NCBI GenBank assembly: GCA_964247055.1
Contig: OZ176050.1
Location: forward strand, 3,038,001 to 3,102,000
Length of the DNA: 64,000 nucleotides
Direction: 5' to 3'
Origin: Paragordius varius
Lineage: Eukaryota > Nematomorpha
Part shown: one piece after another, positions 1-13,250 of the stretch
Layout: each line of letters opens with the position of its first letter
How positions within the stretch are numbered: the stretch's first letter is position 1
The notes under the pieces: model-generated
Seen by the model: only the letters and a program-made list of their open reading frames with translations
Told to the model about the DNA's origin: nothing
Database searches by the model: none
Translations under genes and position numbers: made by a program

Positions 1-1139
1 CCAAATTCAGTCGTCAGACTATTCCTCAGATCTGAAGATATGAAATTTAGCCTGAAAATGTTCTTGTTATGCTATGAGCTTTAATATGTACCGCTAATGT
101 AACCTTATACATGATAAAATTTTAATATTTGCAAAATCTGTGGCCATAAAATTTGAGGTCCTCGTGTAGACCGTGGGCCTCGGTTTGCCTCCAACTAATA
201 TATAGTGTGGCATCATTTTTGCCGTTATAGGTAATTGATTATTATTATAGACGCTATTTATGGTTTTTTACCATATTCATTAATTAATAAGGCGAAAGTT
301 TTTAATCTGCAGATTGAATCTAAGAAAATTATTTATGTGGTCTTCTTCAAGTGTTAAAGGTAAGATATTCAAAAATGTCAACATGGTAAATCCATTTCAA
401 TCGGATACGAGATGAATATGTTACCATATGATCATTTTTTAAATTTTATCTTAACAGCAAATAAAGTTATGATGGTCATTCCATGATGGGAAACTAGAAG
501 TTCGGTTATTATACAATCAATTATATATTAATTTAAGCAATAAATTATTTTATTTCTTAAACCGTGTGGGAACCACTTTTTGGAGATAAAACCATATTAT
601 CAACAGCATTTAAAAAACCAATGAAATAGAATGAGTTTATTTTATATTCCATTTTATAGCTACATCATACCTAAACAGTTCTTCCTTATAGTCTTTGTGT
701 ACAAATATGAGGTAAATTATTCTTTAAAATCATTAAGATATTGGAAATTAAATTTTTCTAGGTTACTTATGGATCGACAACTGCTTTCTGGCCAACTCAC
801 ATATAAAAACAAATAGTGATCTGTTTCAACCTTAACAATTTATTATGTTTTTATTCTTGCATAACATTTTTAGGGTAGTTTTCTCTCGAGCATAAGGCAA
901 TAAACAAACTATTGTTATGAAAGTTTTGTTTGATATTTCGTTGTCAAACGATTTTATATTGTATAAAAAAATTAAAATTTTTGCAGTTTTTTTATAATAT
1001 CATTAAAACGAACAGCTGATATTTAAAAAAATATCAAATACTTGCTGGTTAATTGTAAAATGAAAGCTATCAAATTTAATTTTTGATATTTTCCACTAGA
1101 ATATATTATTTACTTCTGTTAGAGATTAAAATAAATTAA
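1..1139. other. Intergenic DNA, no gene seen
   Basis: AT-rich sequence with only short chance reading frames. I see no splice-bounded coding segment, RNA gene or terminal repeat. Confidence 0.5.
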
Positions 1140-1990
1140 GAATAAAATTGGCAACGAAAAAGTTTGAGATGGGGATTATTTTACAATTACATGTTTTTTT
1201 AAACTTTTGTATCATGCGGCTAAAAGGCTAAAGTAATTTTAAATTTGGTCCTAAAATATTTTTTATGATATTTAAATTTATGGCCTTAGGGTATAAAACT
1301 ACCAAAAGGTAAATGAAGTTAACACTTCGATTCTTGGGGTTAAACCTGAAAAAATTTAACTTTTCTAAAAAACTACTGAAGGAAACAGTATTAATCTAAA
1401 TTTATCCTTCTATCCTAATAAAAATTATATAAAATAGCCAACATAAAAATTCGTTTTGAAAAAAGTTACATGTGAAACCACTTAGACGCCATTTTTATTT
1501 ACAAAAATTTTACAAAATATCGTGTTTATTTAATTCTAATGAAGCTAATATTTTTATTTAAATTACATCACATTGATAGATATGGAAAAGTGGTTTAATT
1601 TGTATTATTATTCAATTTTCTTAAAGCAGATATGTTAACAAATTTTTACCTTTTGCTATTTACATTAAAAAAACAAATATCAAGTATTTTTGAATAAATA
1701 ATTAACATATTTCGGTTTATTGTTATATAGGTGCAAAATTTTGCCATGATTTCGATCCCTTCTATATTTTTTAAAATACTAATTTTAAACAGGCCTGGGG
1801 TATCCAAATACCCCAATTTAAATCGAAGGACAGAAATGAATATCTTGTATCCAAGTGTTAAGGGAGTGTAATTTGGGAAATAAAATCACCAAGTGCTACC
1901 CCATTCGATATTTATAAAGTCGGATGAGGTGTTGTTGAGAGATTCTGACGATTCATATAACTAAATGCTATTCCTTGCATGTTTTATCAA
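1140..1990 (+). repeat. Interspersed repeat R1, copy 1
   Basis: This stretch matches the reverse complement of about 50520-51480 over most of its length. Shared landmarks in the same order include GAAGCTAAT, ATTTCGGTTTATT, a CAGGCCTGGG block near 1792, and an AATCGAA block just after it. Divergence is moderate, with many small gaps. No coding capacity and no terminal repeat is visible, so the class is unknown. Boundaries are approximate. Confidence 0.6.
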
Positions 1991-2659
1991 ATTTAATTAA
2001 CCTGAGATGCCTATTGATGGATTTTCCTAACCTCCACCCTCCAACTTAGATTCAGCATCCAGCCTGATTGCTTAGCAATAAAAAGATGTTTAGTCCACAA
2101 TTTTCCGCGCCTTATACATCTACATTAATATGCCATGGTTTGGGATAAATTTTGGTTCTGGACTTGAAAATAATTATAATTATTTTGCCAGTCATAAGCG
2201 TGACATTGAGCCAACAACTGTGGTCCTTTGTTGTTAAACGATTGATAACTTAATCGTGATTTATACGGCCCTGAAAGATTCATAAAATTAGACTAACTAT
2301 AAATAAGCATTTTTAACGATATCGGTAGTAATGTAGGCGTTATTAAGTGTATTCTTTCACTCATCGATAAATAAATTTATATTATCCTTTATGATCATCT
2401 CCTTAAACTGAAAATTCTAAGATATTTTTATGCTCAAAATATAATTGAAAGAGGTGCAAAATTTTTTTGGCATTAATTTAAATACTCCTAATTCCTTGTT
2501 TATATATTTAACAACAAAATATTTTAAATTTTATTGGAATAACTCTTAAGTATATAAAAATTATGGCGTTTATACATATGCAGAATATAGGCAATACAAT
2601 TTTTACGTTCATTTGTATTTGGTATTTTTCAATTGTTACATCTTGTAACTATTTTTTAA
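1991..2659. other. Upstream region of UMPS, nothing distinct
   Basis: No earlier exon, RNA gene or clear promoter motif can be supported. It runs directly into the UMPS start codon. Confidence 0.4.
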
Positions 2660-5600
2660 ATGGAAACGCACGAGATTGAAAATTTATGCATTCAGTTGTT
2701 TGATATTGGTGTTATTAAGTTTGGTGATTTTACTCTTAAAAGCGGTAAAAAATCGAATTACTATATTGACTTACGTATATTAAGATCCTATCCCAAAATA
2801 TTGGTTATTTTGTAATTATATTGTAGAAATTCGTGGCGAAAGAATTATATAAATTAATTGTTAAAGATCAAATCAAATATAATATTATATGCGGTGTTCC
2901 ATATTCTGCCTTACCCATAGCCACAGTAATATTTATTGTTATTTAGTCAATATGCATTGAAAATGACATTCCAAGTATATTTAAAAGAGATTCGGTTAAA
3001 ACTTATGGAACAAAACACCTAATTGATGGATTGTACAACAAAGATGACATATGTCTCATTATTGAAGATGTTGTGACAACAGGTTTAAGTATTAAAGAAA
3101 CGGCTCAGGTTTTTTTAACAATAATTTTAGCAACTGCGGAAAGAAGGATTGATCATAAATGATGTCTGTTTTGTCATTGATCGCGAATCCGAGGGACCAA
3201 AAAATTTGCTGGAAATCGGCATCAAATCACATTGGTTTGTTTAACTTAATTTACATATATTATTAAAAGTGTGCATTTATTTTATATAAAAAAATTATTT
3301 TTAGTTTGTTGTAGATTATATTAATGTGTATTTAGTCTTTTCAAGATTTCCACCATTATGAATATCTTGCATAAGCACGGTAAACTTGATGAATCGTTCA
3401 CCAGTTGTGTCACTGATCTTCCGGTCTCAAGCGTCAACAAAGTAAATTTTTTGTGTATTTTTGTGATTTTTTATAAAAAAAAATTTAGTGGTTGTTTTGA
3501 TACAAATATTTTTCAAAGGTTATACTGTTTATTTTGCTGACAAGTCGTTAAATATGTGTTTTATATATTAAGTGGTATCATTTTTAGATAACTAGTAAAC
3601 ATTTTACTGATAAAAAAGCTAAAAATAAAAGGTTTTTAATGGTAGCCCTACAATCCGTTTCGTAATTTTAATTTTTGACATTATTTATGAATACCAATTT
3701 AAAATATAATTCATTCCATATATAACAATTTTTATGGTTTATAGAAAATTCCTTTTAATTTACGCCTCAATCCCGCCAACATTATACAACAAAAATTGTG
3801 TCAAATAATTGAGACTAAACAGTCAAATGTCATATTTTCGGCCGATTTAACATCAGGACAGCCTTTATTACAAGTAAAAAATGATAATTTTTAGTTTAAA
3901 TTTTATGAGATTTAAAGTTTTACTATCTTTAAAATTGTACATAAAATGCTATTTTTTCTGTCAAAAACTAGATGTTAGAAATTGTTGGCCCACATATATG
4001 TTGCGTTAAAACTCACATTGATATACTACAAGATTTTAACGAAGAGTATTTCTTTTTTTGCCATTAATACACCTTATAGATTTATTCAAGATCTGAAATC
4101 GTTGTCATTGAAACACAACTTTTTAATAATGGAGGACAGGTACTAATTTATTAATTTTTTTATTTTTTACATCATTTATCCAAAGAATAAGTTCTAATAT
4201 TGAAGATTTTTGTTTAAATAAATTTAGAAAGTTTTCAGATATTGGTTACATATTGCAAAAACAATATACTGGTGGAGTTTTTCAGATCAGTTCATGGGCT
4301 GATATTGTCACTGTGCACGGGATTACGGGGGAATGGTCTGTCAATGCTTTGAGAAAGGTTTAAACCCAATTTTTAAAAAAACGCCTTTTTAATTTTTAAA
4401 TAGGCGCTCGCTAAAATATTATATTTTTTTGAGATTTAAAATTTACAAAAGGTCTGTAATATTTAAAGTTGGAGTTAAAAAATTTTTATTCAATAAAGTT
4501 GATTCAAACACCTATTAAAGTTGAATGTTAGAACAATATAACACATATTAATTTAAATTTCTTATTTATATTCTTAGGCGCAAAATCGTTTTTATTAAAT
4601 TTCAGTTTTTTGTTAATTTTATTATTTATATATTTACCATATTGTATCATCATATATTTATATTTAAATTAATATATTATATTTATATATATATGTAATT
4701 AATTTTACATGCATAAATTATTCAAACGTAATGTAATGTAATTTGAGATTTTATATGGTTTAGGCGATTGAAGGTCAAGGCAAAGCTTGCGTTTTAGTTG
4801 CCGAAATGAGCTGTCAAAATAATCTCATTACCAAGGAGTATACTAATGGTATATCTTTTTTAAATATAAACATTATAAATGTTTTTATCTTTTTTATGAC
4901 TTTTTTTTATCTTTTTATTGCCATAAAAAGATATTTTCTTACATTACTATAAGGATTAATATCCATATGACAAATGTTTTTGATTTAAACTTTTTATGGT
5001 ATAATAATAGCTATATTAATGTGATGTTTGAATAAATATATATCAATGTCAAAAGTAAAATTAATAACTTATGTTTTCATGGTCTTACGGTGTACATTAT
5101 GGCAAAATTTATATATGTGGAAACATTCTTTAAATACTAAAATTTATAATTTGGATTTTAATTGAAAAAGTTTATTATTATTAATATGATATATTTTTAG
5201 CCGTCGTGAGTATTGCTGAAAAGAATGAGGATTACGTTATCGGCTTCGTATGTCAACGCAAGTTGTCGAATAATCCTAAATTTTTACACTTTACACCAGG
5301 TTATGTTTAACATAAAAATAATTTAATCATTAAAAAAGTTTACAGTTTTTTTAATTTATCTTAATTATTAAATGGTTAAGCGGTGTTAAAATATTTCATA
5401 ATGAAATTAATTAACATTTAACATAAGTTACCGGTTACATAATGTGCAATAAATTTCAATTAAACGGATTTACGTTTTAAAAGATTTAACATGATTTCAG
5501 GGGTGCATAGGATTGAAAAAGCTTATCTATTTTGATATCTAATTGCGTAATAGATGTCGGAGCTTATCATAAATTATTAAGAAATATTTCCTTTTATGTC

Positions 5601-6231
5601 ACACGAAAATAATTAATCTATATGATAATTTTAAAAATTATATCACAAATTATATATGTAATCTATCAAAAATTGGAATTTTATCACAAGACACTACTTA
5701 TCTTTTTTCTTTACTTATAAATATATTTTTTGGTTATTTTTTCTATAACCATAAATCTAATGTTTCTATATGATGACAGTAGGGGATTGCGTGCATATTA
5801 TATATATATCATATATCATTAATATTTATGAATTAGGCGTTAAATTAGGCAATGTCGACGCCATAAAATTATTAGTTGACCATGAAAGAAGCGATAATAT
5901 TACAACTGAAAAGACGTCTTCTTACGCAGCAAAAATTCAGGAACAACATTACGAAAAAAGTGGTGTCGATACACAGAATGACACTACCAAATCGATTGGT
6001 GACAATAATTGTAATAATAATAATAACATAGTTAATGAGGAAAAATCCAACCAAACTAACAATAAAGATTCCTTAGGCCAGGGTTATGGTACACCCCAAT
6101 ATGTCATAGGGCAAGAACTGACAGATATAATAATAGTTGGTAGGGATGTTTACGAAGCCAAAGATCCACTATCCGCTATTTTACGGCTAAAATCTGTCGC
6201 TTATAAATCGTATCATGAGAAATGTACCTGA
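2660..6231 (+). CDS. UMPS: Uridine 5'-monophosphate synthase (OPRT-OMP decarboxylase fusion)
   Basis: This bifunctional enzyme makes the last two steps of de novo UMP synthesis: orotate plus PRPP to OMP, then decarboxylation to UMP. Exons: 2660-2803, 2827-2925, 2947-3108, 3131-3238, 3346-3441, 3588-3641, 3745-3873, 3972-4045, 4080-4139, 4228-4357, 4764-4848, 5201-5299, 5837-6231. They join in frame to 544 residues, against about 480 in human. The OPRT half has [15 protein letters not shown] and the PRPP motif IIEDVVTTG near residues 119-127. The decarboxylase half has KTHIDIL, EDRKFSDIG (307-315, with catalytic D308/K310/D313) and DIIIVGR near the C-terminus. The extra length is an Asn/Ser/Thr/Lys-rich insert around residues 420-488, encoded in the last exon. 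Introns 1-3 are only 23, 21 and 22 nt, and intron 8 is 34 nt; the rest are about 88-540 nt. The start is the first ATG of the conserved frame. Confidence 0.95.
2804..2826 (+). other. 23-nt spliceosomal intron (UMPS intron 1)
   Basis: It starts GTTATT and ends TTGTAG. Its length is not a multiple of three and it contains an in-frame TAA. Removing it joins YPKIL to KFVAKEL, as the OPRT fold requires. Confidence 0.9.
2926..2946 (+). other. 21-nt spliceosomal intron (UMPS intron 2)
   Basis: It starts GTAATA and ends TATTTAG. It is a multiple of three but ends in an in-frame TAG, so it must be removed. It interrupts the conserved run SALPIAT/SICIEND, which aligns without a gap once it is gone. 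Confidence 0.88.
3109..3130 (+). other. 22-nt spliceosomal intron (UMPS intron 3)
   Basis: It starts GTTTTT and ends TTTTAG. The 22-nt length would shift the frame, and removal joins IKETAQ to QLRKEGL. Confidence 0.9.
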
Positions 6232-6253
6232 ATTTTTTTCGCTTAAACTCTTC

Positions 6254-6259
6254 AATAAA
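6254..6259 (+). terminator. Candidate poly(A) signal of UMPS
   Basis: AATAAA lies 22 bases after the UMPS stop codon. In DNA this AT-rich the hexamer can occur by chance. Confidence 0.4.
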
Positions 6260-7553
6260 AACTGGTTTATTGCTCAATTTATTATGTATCAACATTCGTT
6301 TTTAATCAAAACAAAATTTATGAAAAAATCCCGTGTAAACATAATTTTTAATGAATAAATAAATTTTATCATGTTGCCTAGTTTATAATTATATGTATTA
6401 CCTTAATCTTTCCCGTTTATAATGGATATGAAAATAATGTTTTCGTTTTTAACTTCGATCGTTTTGACCTAGGTCTAAGAGTTTCATAAAGCAAATTATG
6501 AAATGTAGATCATACGTATAATTGCGATATAGGCGGCCCATAGGTCCAAAATGGAACCAGCAAAAATCATAAAACACATATTTTTCATTATGTTCGTATA
6601 TTAATTACACATTTATGTTAAAATCTATTAAAATACTGATTTCCATGTATTTTTTCCATTCGGACCAAAAATCATAAATTTGAATTGTGTGGCCAAGTTA
6701 TACCTTATAAGTATTTATTTTAATTAAATGATTTTTTAGTTTTTAACTTTGTATTTTGTAACAAATAACCAAATTTTGAAATAACAATTTTCTATTGGTA
6801 TAAAAAAACCGTGTTCATAATCCCCCCCCCAAAAAAAAACATTCAGTTTATTACTATGATCTCTTATTTTCCATCATAAATATCCAACAAAAATATTACA
6901 TTGCGAAAATTGCATCATTAGTGTACGATTCAACTATAATATACCAAATTTTAAACTATATTTTGCCACAACAATTTAGTACTTTTTATATTTTACAATA
7001 AAATGGCCATTCTCAAGGAATATTCAAAAAATCTCTTTTTTTGCATCAAAAACATTAATAAAGTTTTATTACATGTGTCCCCAAGGTATACTCTCAATAT
7101 CTTAAAAACTTTGCAGTTCGCATTGCTTAAATGTACAGTTGATCTTAATAATAATAAAGTTTTTACACCCATTTTAACTTTAGAGTTATCCAAAATCTGC
7201 TCTGTCAATTTAAAATTTCTACATTTTTTTTATAATAGTAAATTAATTAATTGATTTATTTATTACAAAAGTTAACAACAAAGTCTGTGTGGTGCTTCAC
7301 ACAATGCTGCATTGTTTAGGATATAAAAATTACATTTTTACAAAAATATTTTATAATTAAAACAATACTATTTAATGTATATACGATACTTATAGATAAG
7401 AGATAGATAATAATACAGGAATGTATTGTGACTGACTATGTTGTTTTCTCATTAGATTTATTTAAGGCAATTAAGTATACTTATTTAAAAAATGTAATTA
7501 TAACGCCATTAAAAAACCTTTTTAGAATGTTATGAAAATCAGTGAGTGAAAAA
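6260..7553. other. Intergenic between convergent genes
   Basis: It separates UMPS (+) from the unknown gene (-). Two overlapping open frames near 7000-7250 lie on opposite strands, have no recognisable protein signal, and look like chance. A C10/A9 homopolymer run lies near 6823. Confidence 0.45.
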
Positions 7554-10016
7554 TTATATCGCTTGTATAACATCACAATCCAGCACCGGGGGTAAAGTTA
7601 TTAAGGCATTCAGATCAATTTTGTAGGCTGGAGCGTTAAAATTTGTGCTATTAAATTTTCGGATTAATCTCATGGCCTTGAATTTTCGCATATCCTCTAA
7701 ACTACCTATTATTATTATTATGGCAATAATGATTATGTTTGTAATTAGATACACTGTTATCGTTTAAATTAAAACAATACAATAAAATCTCTAATGTAAT
7801 AAAAAATTGGATAGTTAATTTAAAATTTTAGATAGCGCTTTTGTAGAAAAAATCAAATTGGAGATATGTTTTGTAGATAAGGATATATTCTTAAATGCTA
7901 AATACGGGTCTTAATAGACAAATTTTAAAATAATGTTTAACCTTAATTTACACGAAATTTCAAAACAAAATACCTATAATGTTATATTTGTTTCGGTAGA
8001 TGGGCACTTTGGTGTCAGCATATCGCATAGGGAAATTAGTTTCTTTCGCCGTTTCCACCATATCATTGTAAATTTCTCGTTCTACGCGACACTTATTAAC
8101 CGTAAAAGTTGAAATGTTTCGAAAAGGTCCGATAGATGAAACATTATGACAATGGTCTGGGCTCCGTTTCCTACCTCCCATTATCAAAGGCTGAATATTG
8201 GTATGATTTCTATGGATGTTTGAATGGTGCAAGGGTGTACTTTCAAGGCTTAGAAATCCATTTTTATTATTAGTGTTTAAAACGTTTCGATTGCTTAATG
8301 GCTGTTGTTGCGGTATTTTACGTTTTAGCGGATAATATTCCGCTCCATTTGGTCTGTTATCAGAAAGCAAACTATACGTTTGTTGTAACAAATCATTTTT
8401 TGGGGTTGTCCGGTTCTTGGAGATATAATTTGACAAACGGGTTTTCCCAAAACCTTCATACGTTGGTACATCACTCATTATATCTTCCATAGAATCTTTC
8501 AGACCTTGACGCGTATTATATGGGGCTAACGAGGAGGTGGTTATTGTTTGATTTTTTGCATAATAATTCAAAGACGGTGGTGGTTTTTTATTTTTTGACA
8601 ATATGTGTTGTTCGGTATCAGTTTCAGCATATTTCTTTATGGTATCAAATCTACGATATATATATGATATAATGCAATAATGTTTAGAGAAATTTTACAT
8701 TGTCATTAATATTAATAACTTTTAAGAAGAGGAAAAAAATAATTATATTTTTTATACAGGTGCAATTAAATAATTATTAAATATTAATGAGTTAACCTAG
8801 TTTTTATATATGTGCTTATTAATTGTAATATATAAATTTATTTAATAGTTAGTGTTGTTTATTTTGTCACTCTTTCAAAACGTTCAATTTTGGGATCCAA
8901 TATCTACACATTCTTTTATATTTTAATATAATTTATTTAATTTTAGCGGTGTTTTAGTTTTTGATCATTTAAAAAACCGATCCGAATGCCTAAAATGCAA
9001 TTATTTATGGTCGCAACCAGTCATGTAACGCCACATTTAAATTAAATAAAAAACAAAATTATTTAATTAAATTTCTTTATTAGTAATTTATAAATTAGTT
9101 CAGAGGATAACTCCTTAATATATTTAGGTATAAGGACTATGTGGTATTACATTTTATATAAAGTTTTAAAAATTTGAATTTCAAGATGTGATTACAACCT
9201 AAAAAGTATTTCAATTTATTAAACATTGAGTATTAAGAAATGCATATCTAAAAGAGTGATCAAAATACAATATTTTTTAATATGCTTTAACTTTGCCAGC
9301 ATATAACAAAAAGTAATAGGCCTTTTTTACCGTAAAGTTCAATTAAATCTTAAATTCTTTAGTTTTATAATTCCAATTATGATTTGCTATAATATATATA
9401 TATATATATACCTATCATCGTATTCCTCCTGATATTCTAGGGTGAATGTAGATGTCGAGAGGACAGAGCCCGTATCTGTGGTATAGCCATTATTTTCTAT
9501 CAAGGTACTCGGTTGCGGTTCTGAAACAAATATCTCAAACTTTTGATCGCTGGTTATAGTTGGTTCAATTTCAGTATTTACATTGCAAGAATTAATTGGA
9601 TGTTTTCTAGGTGCATTTGTAACTTGATAAGTGCGAATAGTGTGATTATTATTGTTACCATTTTCATTTTGTTTATGTTGCCGCATATTTGCTTGTAACC
9701 TGTCTTGATTGGAAGAAATATCATCGGTTGACCACATCATATTAGTGTGAGATCTATAATGATTTGATTTGGTGGAATTTTTGGGTCTTGGATTAGTGTT
9801 AGAGACTATGGATTGATTTTTTCCCGCATTAAATGTTAAGTTATTATGAGGACTTGTACCATTGGCCGGATTAAGATTTGAAATGAGATCATCGAAACGT
9901 TTAAATTTACAGTTGTGATGATTTGGTGAATAAATATTTCTATTGCTATTACTAATGTTAATATTTTTAACATTAGAACTAATTGTTGGATTATTAAATT
10001 GCTTTTTGGTGTCCAT
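7554..10016 (-). CDS. Asn-rich protein of unknown function
   Basis: Three exons join in phase: 9412-10016, 7974-8650 and 7554-7705, giving 477 residues. The start MDTKKQ is the first ATG downstream of a spurious upstream extension. I do not recognise the family. The N-terminal 200 residues are rich in Asn, Ser, Thr and His and look disordered. A more ordered segment RFDTIKKYAETDTE spans the first splice junction, the middle is again polar with KRKIPQQQP, and the C-terminal third (CRVEREIYND, then SLEDMRKFKAMRLIRKFN and a hydrophobic tail ending CDVIQAI) looks folded. No signal peptide or membrane span is visible. Introns are 761 and 268 nt, and the first begins in a TA microsatellite. Evidence for a real gene is the matching phases of all joins and long open exons in very AT-rich DNA. 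Confidence 0.65.
9389..9410. repeat. (TA)n microsatellite at a splice donor
   Basis: A run of TA dinucleotides immediately follows the donor of the first exon of the unknown minus-strand gene, so the intron begins GTATATATA. Confidence 0.85.
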
Positions 10017-13000
10017 ATTGAAGGCGAAAATAGAGATTGTTATGTCTACAAAAGACAAAATTAAATGTATTTTATGGTTTGTTCAAAAAACGTATATTTA
10101 TATATTTTATGACACCAAAATTATTCTTTGATCTTTTTTGCTGTTTAATTGTGTTAATTAAACATATTAATCCTTTGTTGCTATTTTTTTAATTCATTTA
10201 ACCAACTTCTCTAAAGGTTCTGATAACGTAAAGTGCTAATTAAAAAATAAGAAAAAAATAAATGAATATTCATAACGGTAATGCAGATTAATGTGCAATT
10301 TCATTATTCTATTATATTCTGGATGTAAAATTCAATAAACTTTTGGTGTTTTTATTAAAATAATGAAAGTAACAAAACTTCCGAATTTAAAAACAAAAAG
10401 AATTTAACACACATATGAATGCATAAAAATCAATAAAATGTGTAACATATTATTATCGCATAAAAACAAAAAAGATCTTTTAACACCACCTACTTTATTT
10501 CTTAGGCCTGGAAAAATGACAATAGCGAAGTATAAAACATTTAAACTATTTTATTTTAAAACAAGGTCCATAGTTAAAACGAATCTGAGAATAGGCTAAG
10601 TTTTTTAGCTTTGATTTATAGATAGATAGAATATACTAAATTAAATACTCTAAAAAATAAATTAAGTTTAAAAATATTAATAAATGATGGCACGTTTTGC
10701 AGATAAACACATTAGTAACAAAATGACACTTTTTGGAAACTACAAAATATTTCATTTCAAAATTTGAACTTTAACGCAAAACTTAAGTTTATTTTAAGCT
10801 TAATTTCGGATTAGCAGTTTAAAGAAGTTCCATTTTGTGCTTTTTTATATCGATTTGGGATCCATACTGTCATCATATTTTTTTGTAGCCTAAACAAAAT
10901 TTTTTACCAATAATTAAAATTTATTTTTTGCTTAACAAGTTTTTGAAATAATCAGTATACCATATAATTTTCTATTTATTATTATCATAACAATTTTGGA
11001 ATTAATAAAATCGTAAAATTATAAAATTATGCAAAAAGCCTGAAATAATAGCTGCTTTACTAAATTTATTATGATAACTTCCGAAAAAATATATGAAATT
11101 ATTTGAAAAAATTAATGATTTGAAATAAAATAAAAAATACAGAGTATTGGTGTGGAACTCTTAAAATATGCATATAAATAGTCCAAGGTTAAATACCGAA
11201 ACTGTCCTATTTTACCATCACGACTATCCGCCGTCAGTGGGCAGGTATTTAAATTTTCATAAATTTTTTTAACAATTAATAAAAAAATAAGACTTAAATT
11301 TAAACAACTTATAAATAGAGTAAACTTATTTAAATACAATTTCTGTAAATATATTTGAAATTACACGAGTGGTCCAAAAATTCGTTAAAATTCCACTCAT
11401 AAATACTAATCAACGAGGGAACTAAATGCTACAGGCACCCATAAAGCAGTATTTGATGATAAACGCCTTCAAATAGAGGTTAAGAATAGGGGACTTACTG
11501 TCGTTAAATCGGAAATATGGCTTTTTTTATATTAATGGTATTTGTAAATAAAACTACATAAATATATTAAAATATTTTTGTCCCTTACTTCCATGTATTG
11601 AAACCTCATTTAAACTAAAAGTAGCCGGAATAAAAAAATTCACGAATAGATTAGATTTGATATAACACGTGCTTGGTACGGAACAGAGATTATTTAGTTC
11701 AAAACATATATTTCGAGTTTTTTTTCAAGATCTAACAATTGTAGTAGATTTCTAAATCTCGTAAAGGTTAGGACCTTAAGGGTTGCACGCTTGGTTTTAT
11801 GGTAAAATTATAAATTAAACGAAAATTTAAAACGATGTAAAATTGAAATTTATTGTATTTTTTTAAAATGTTAATCTGAAATAATTACCAATTTAGTATC
11901 AATGACAAGTCTGTCCAGATATTGATCCAATACAGAATATAATATTTAATGTGTAAAAAAAATAATTTAATTATATAAATAAATAAACATTTATGTGCTG
12001 CATACTATTACGTAAAACGTGAAACCCAGTTATAACCGGGAACTTAAAACAGACAAAAATCAAGTAATGTAAAAATATGATGACTAAGGAGGAATATATA
12101 AATAAATATGTTAGGAAATATAAGAATTAATTTGTTATAACAATTGCTATCTATTGTAAAAAATTATCATTATTTTTTATGTTTTTTTATAATAGATGGA
12201 ATAAGATTGAACGCAGCGTCATTTTTTATATTATTATTGAAAATTATTGGTTTTTTACTTAATTTCTTACAACACATATTATGAGAAGCTTTTTATACGT
12301 AAGAAAACTAAAAAATCCTTAAAATTAGTGTTAAGTATCATTATAGTTTTAAATGTTGAATTTTAATTTTGACGGAAATATCTTAATTGGGTAAAGGTTG
12401 ATTATATTAGGGTCCATATAAAAATAAAATGGTTTTTGTGAGAATTAAATTAACACCAAGCATCCTTTAATCAAATTATAATTGTAACAACATTTAATTT
12501 AATTAGCTGTTTTGTGTGATAAATAATTTATAAAATTGTTTCTACGATCATAAGTTAGTTTTATTTAATATTTTTACTATTCACAACGCAAAATAATAAA
12601 TTATTGATAAATTGTATGTGGGATGCATGGAGGCACGTTTTCACTGCAATTCTATTGTTTAAAGCCTAAAAATTATAGGTTATAGCCTATTAGCCTATTT
12701 TCAGCTATAACCAGCAAAAGATGTGCATGTTAAAGAAAAAATTTCAATAGATGCCTAAGATGAATGAATTGAATTCATAACTAATTTATTAAAATAACAG
12801 ATTAAAAATCATTAGTTGAGCTAAACAATTTTTTATATAAATTGATGAGTGATTTGAAATAATAATAATAAAAAATATTGTTAAAAAGTTTCCGAGCGTA
12901 AAATAAAACATATAACTCCATCAATTTCATAAGATACAATCCGTAAGGCGTTGGCACGGGACTAAGAAATTCTGTTCTGCGTAAAGATGCAAGAAATTTA

Positions 13001-13250
13001 CTAACTTTTTTAAGCATTGAAACTTTCAAAAAGCTTGTTATACATGACTTACAGAGAAGAGGCTATAAATATTGATTCAATGATATATATATTATATATT
13101 GCTTTATGTTAATTAAAATAAAGACAAAATAAAAATTTAAGGTATAACATATTTTAAGGATAATCATATTTATAATCTTATTATTTGATATAACCTATTG
13201 TTTTGGTTCGGGAATATGAAGAATCTTTATATTTCTTTTCCATATATATT
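10017..13250. other. Gene-poor AT-rich region
   Basis: No spliced gene or complete mobile element is supported. A minus-strand frame around 12905-13010 vaguely recalls the C-terminus of TruA-type pseudouridine synthases but has no partner exons. Confidence 0.35.

Noticed and set aside
7003-7254. Overlapping open frames on both strands
   Set aside because: They have neither homology nor splice partners and lie in a convergent intergenic gap; chance frames are expected.
12802-13029. Possible C-terminal exon of a TruA/PUSL1-like pseudouridine synthase (LSPVPTPYGLYLMKL, minus strand)
   Set aside because: The resemblance is confined to a short PPxGLYL-like motif, no other TruA motif was found nearby, and the upstream splice phases do not work.
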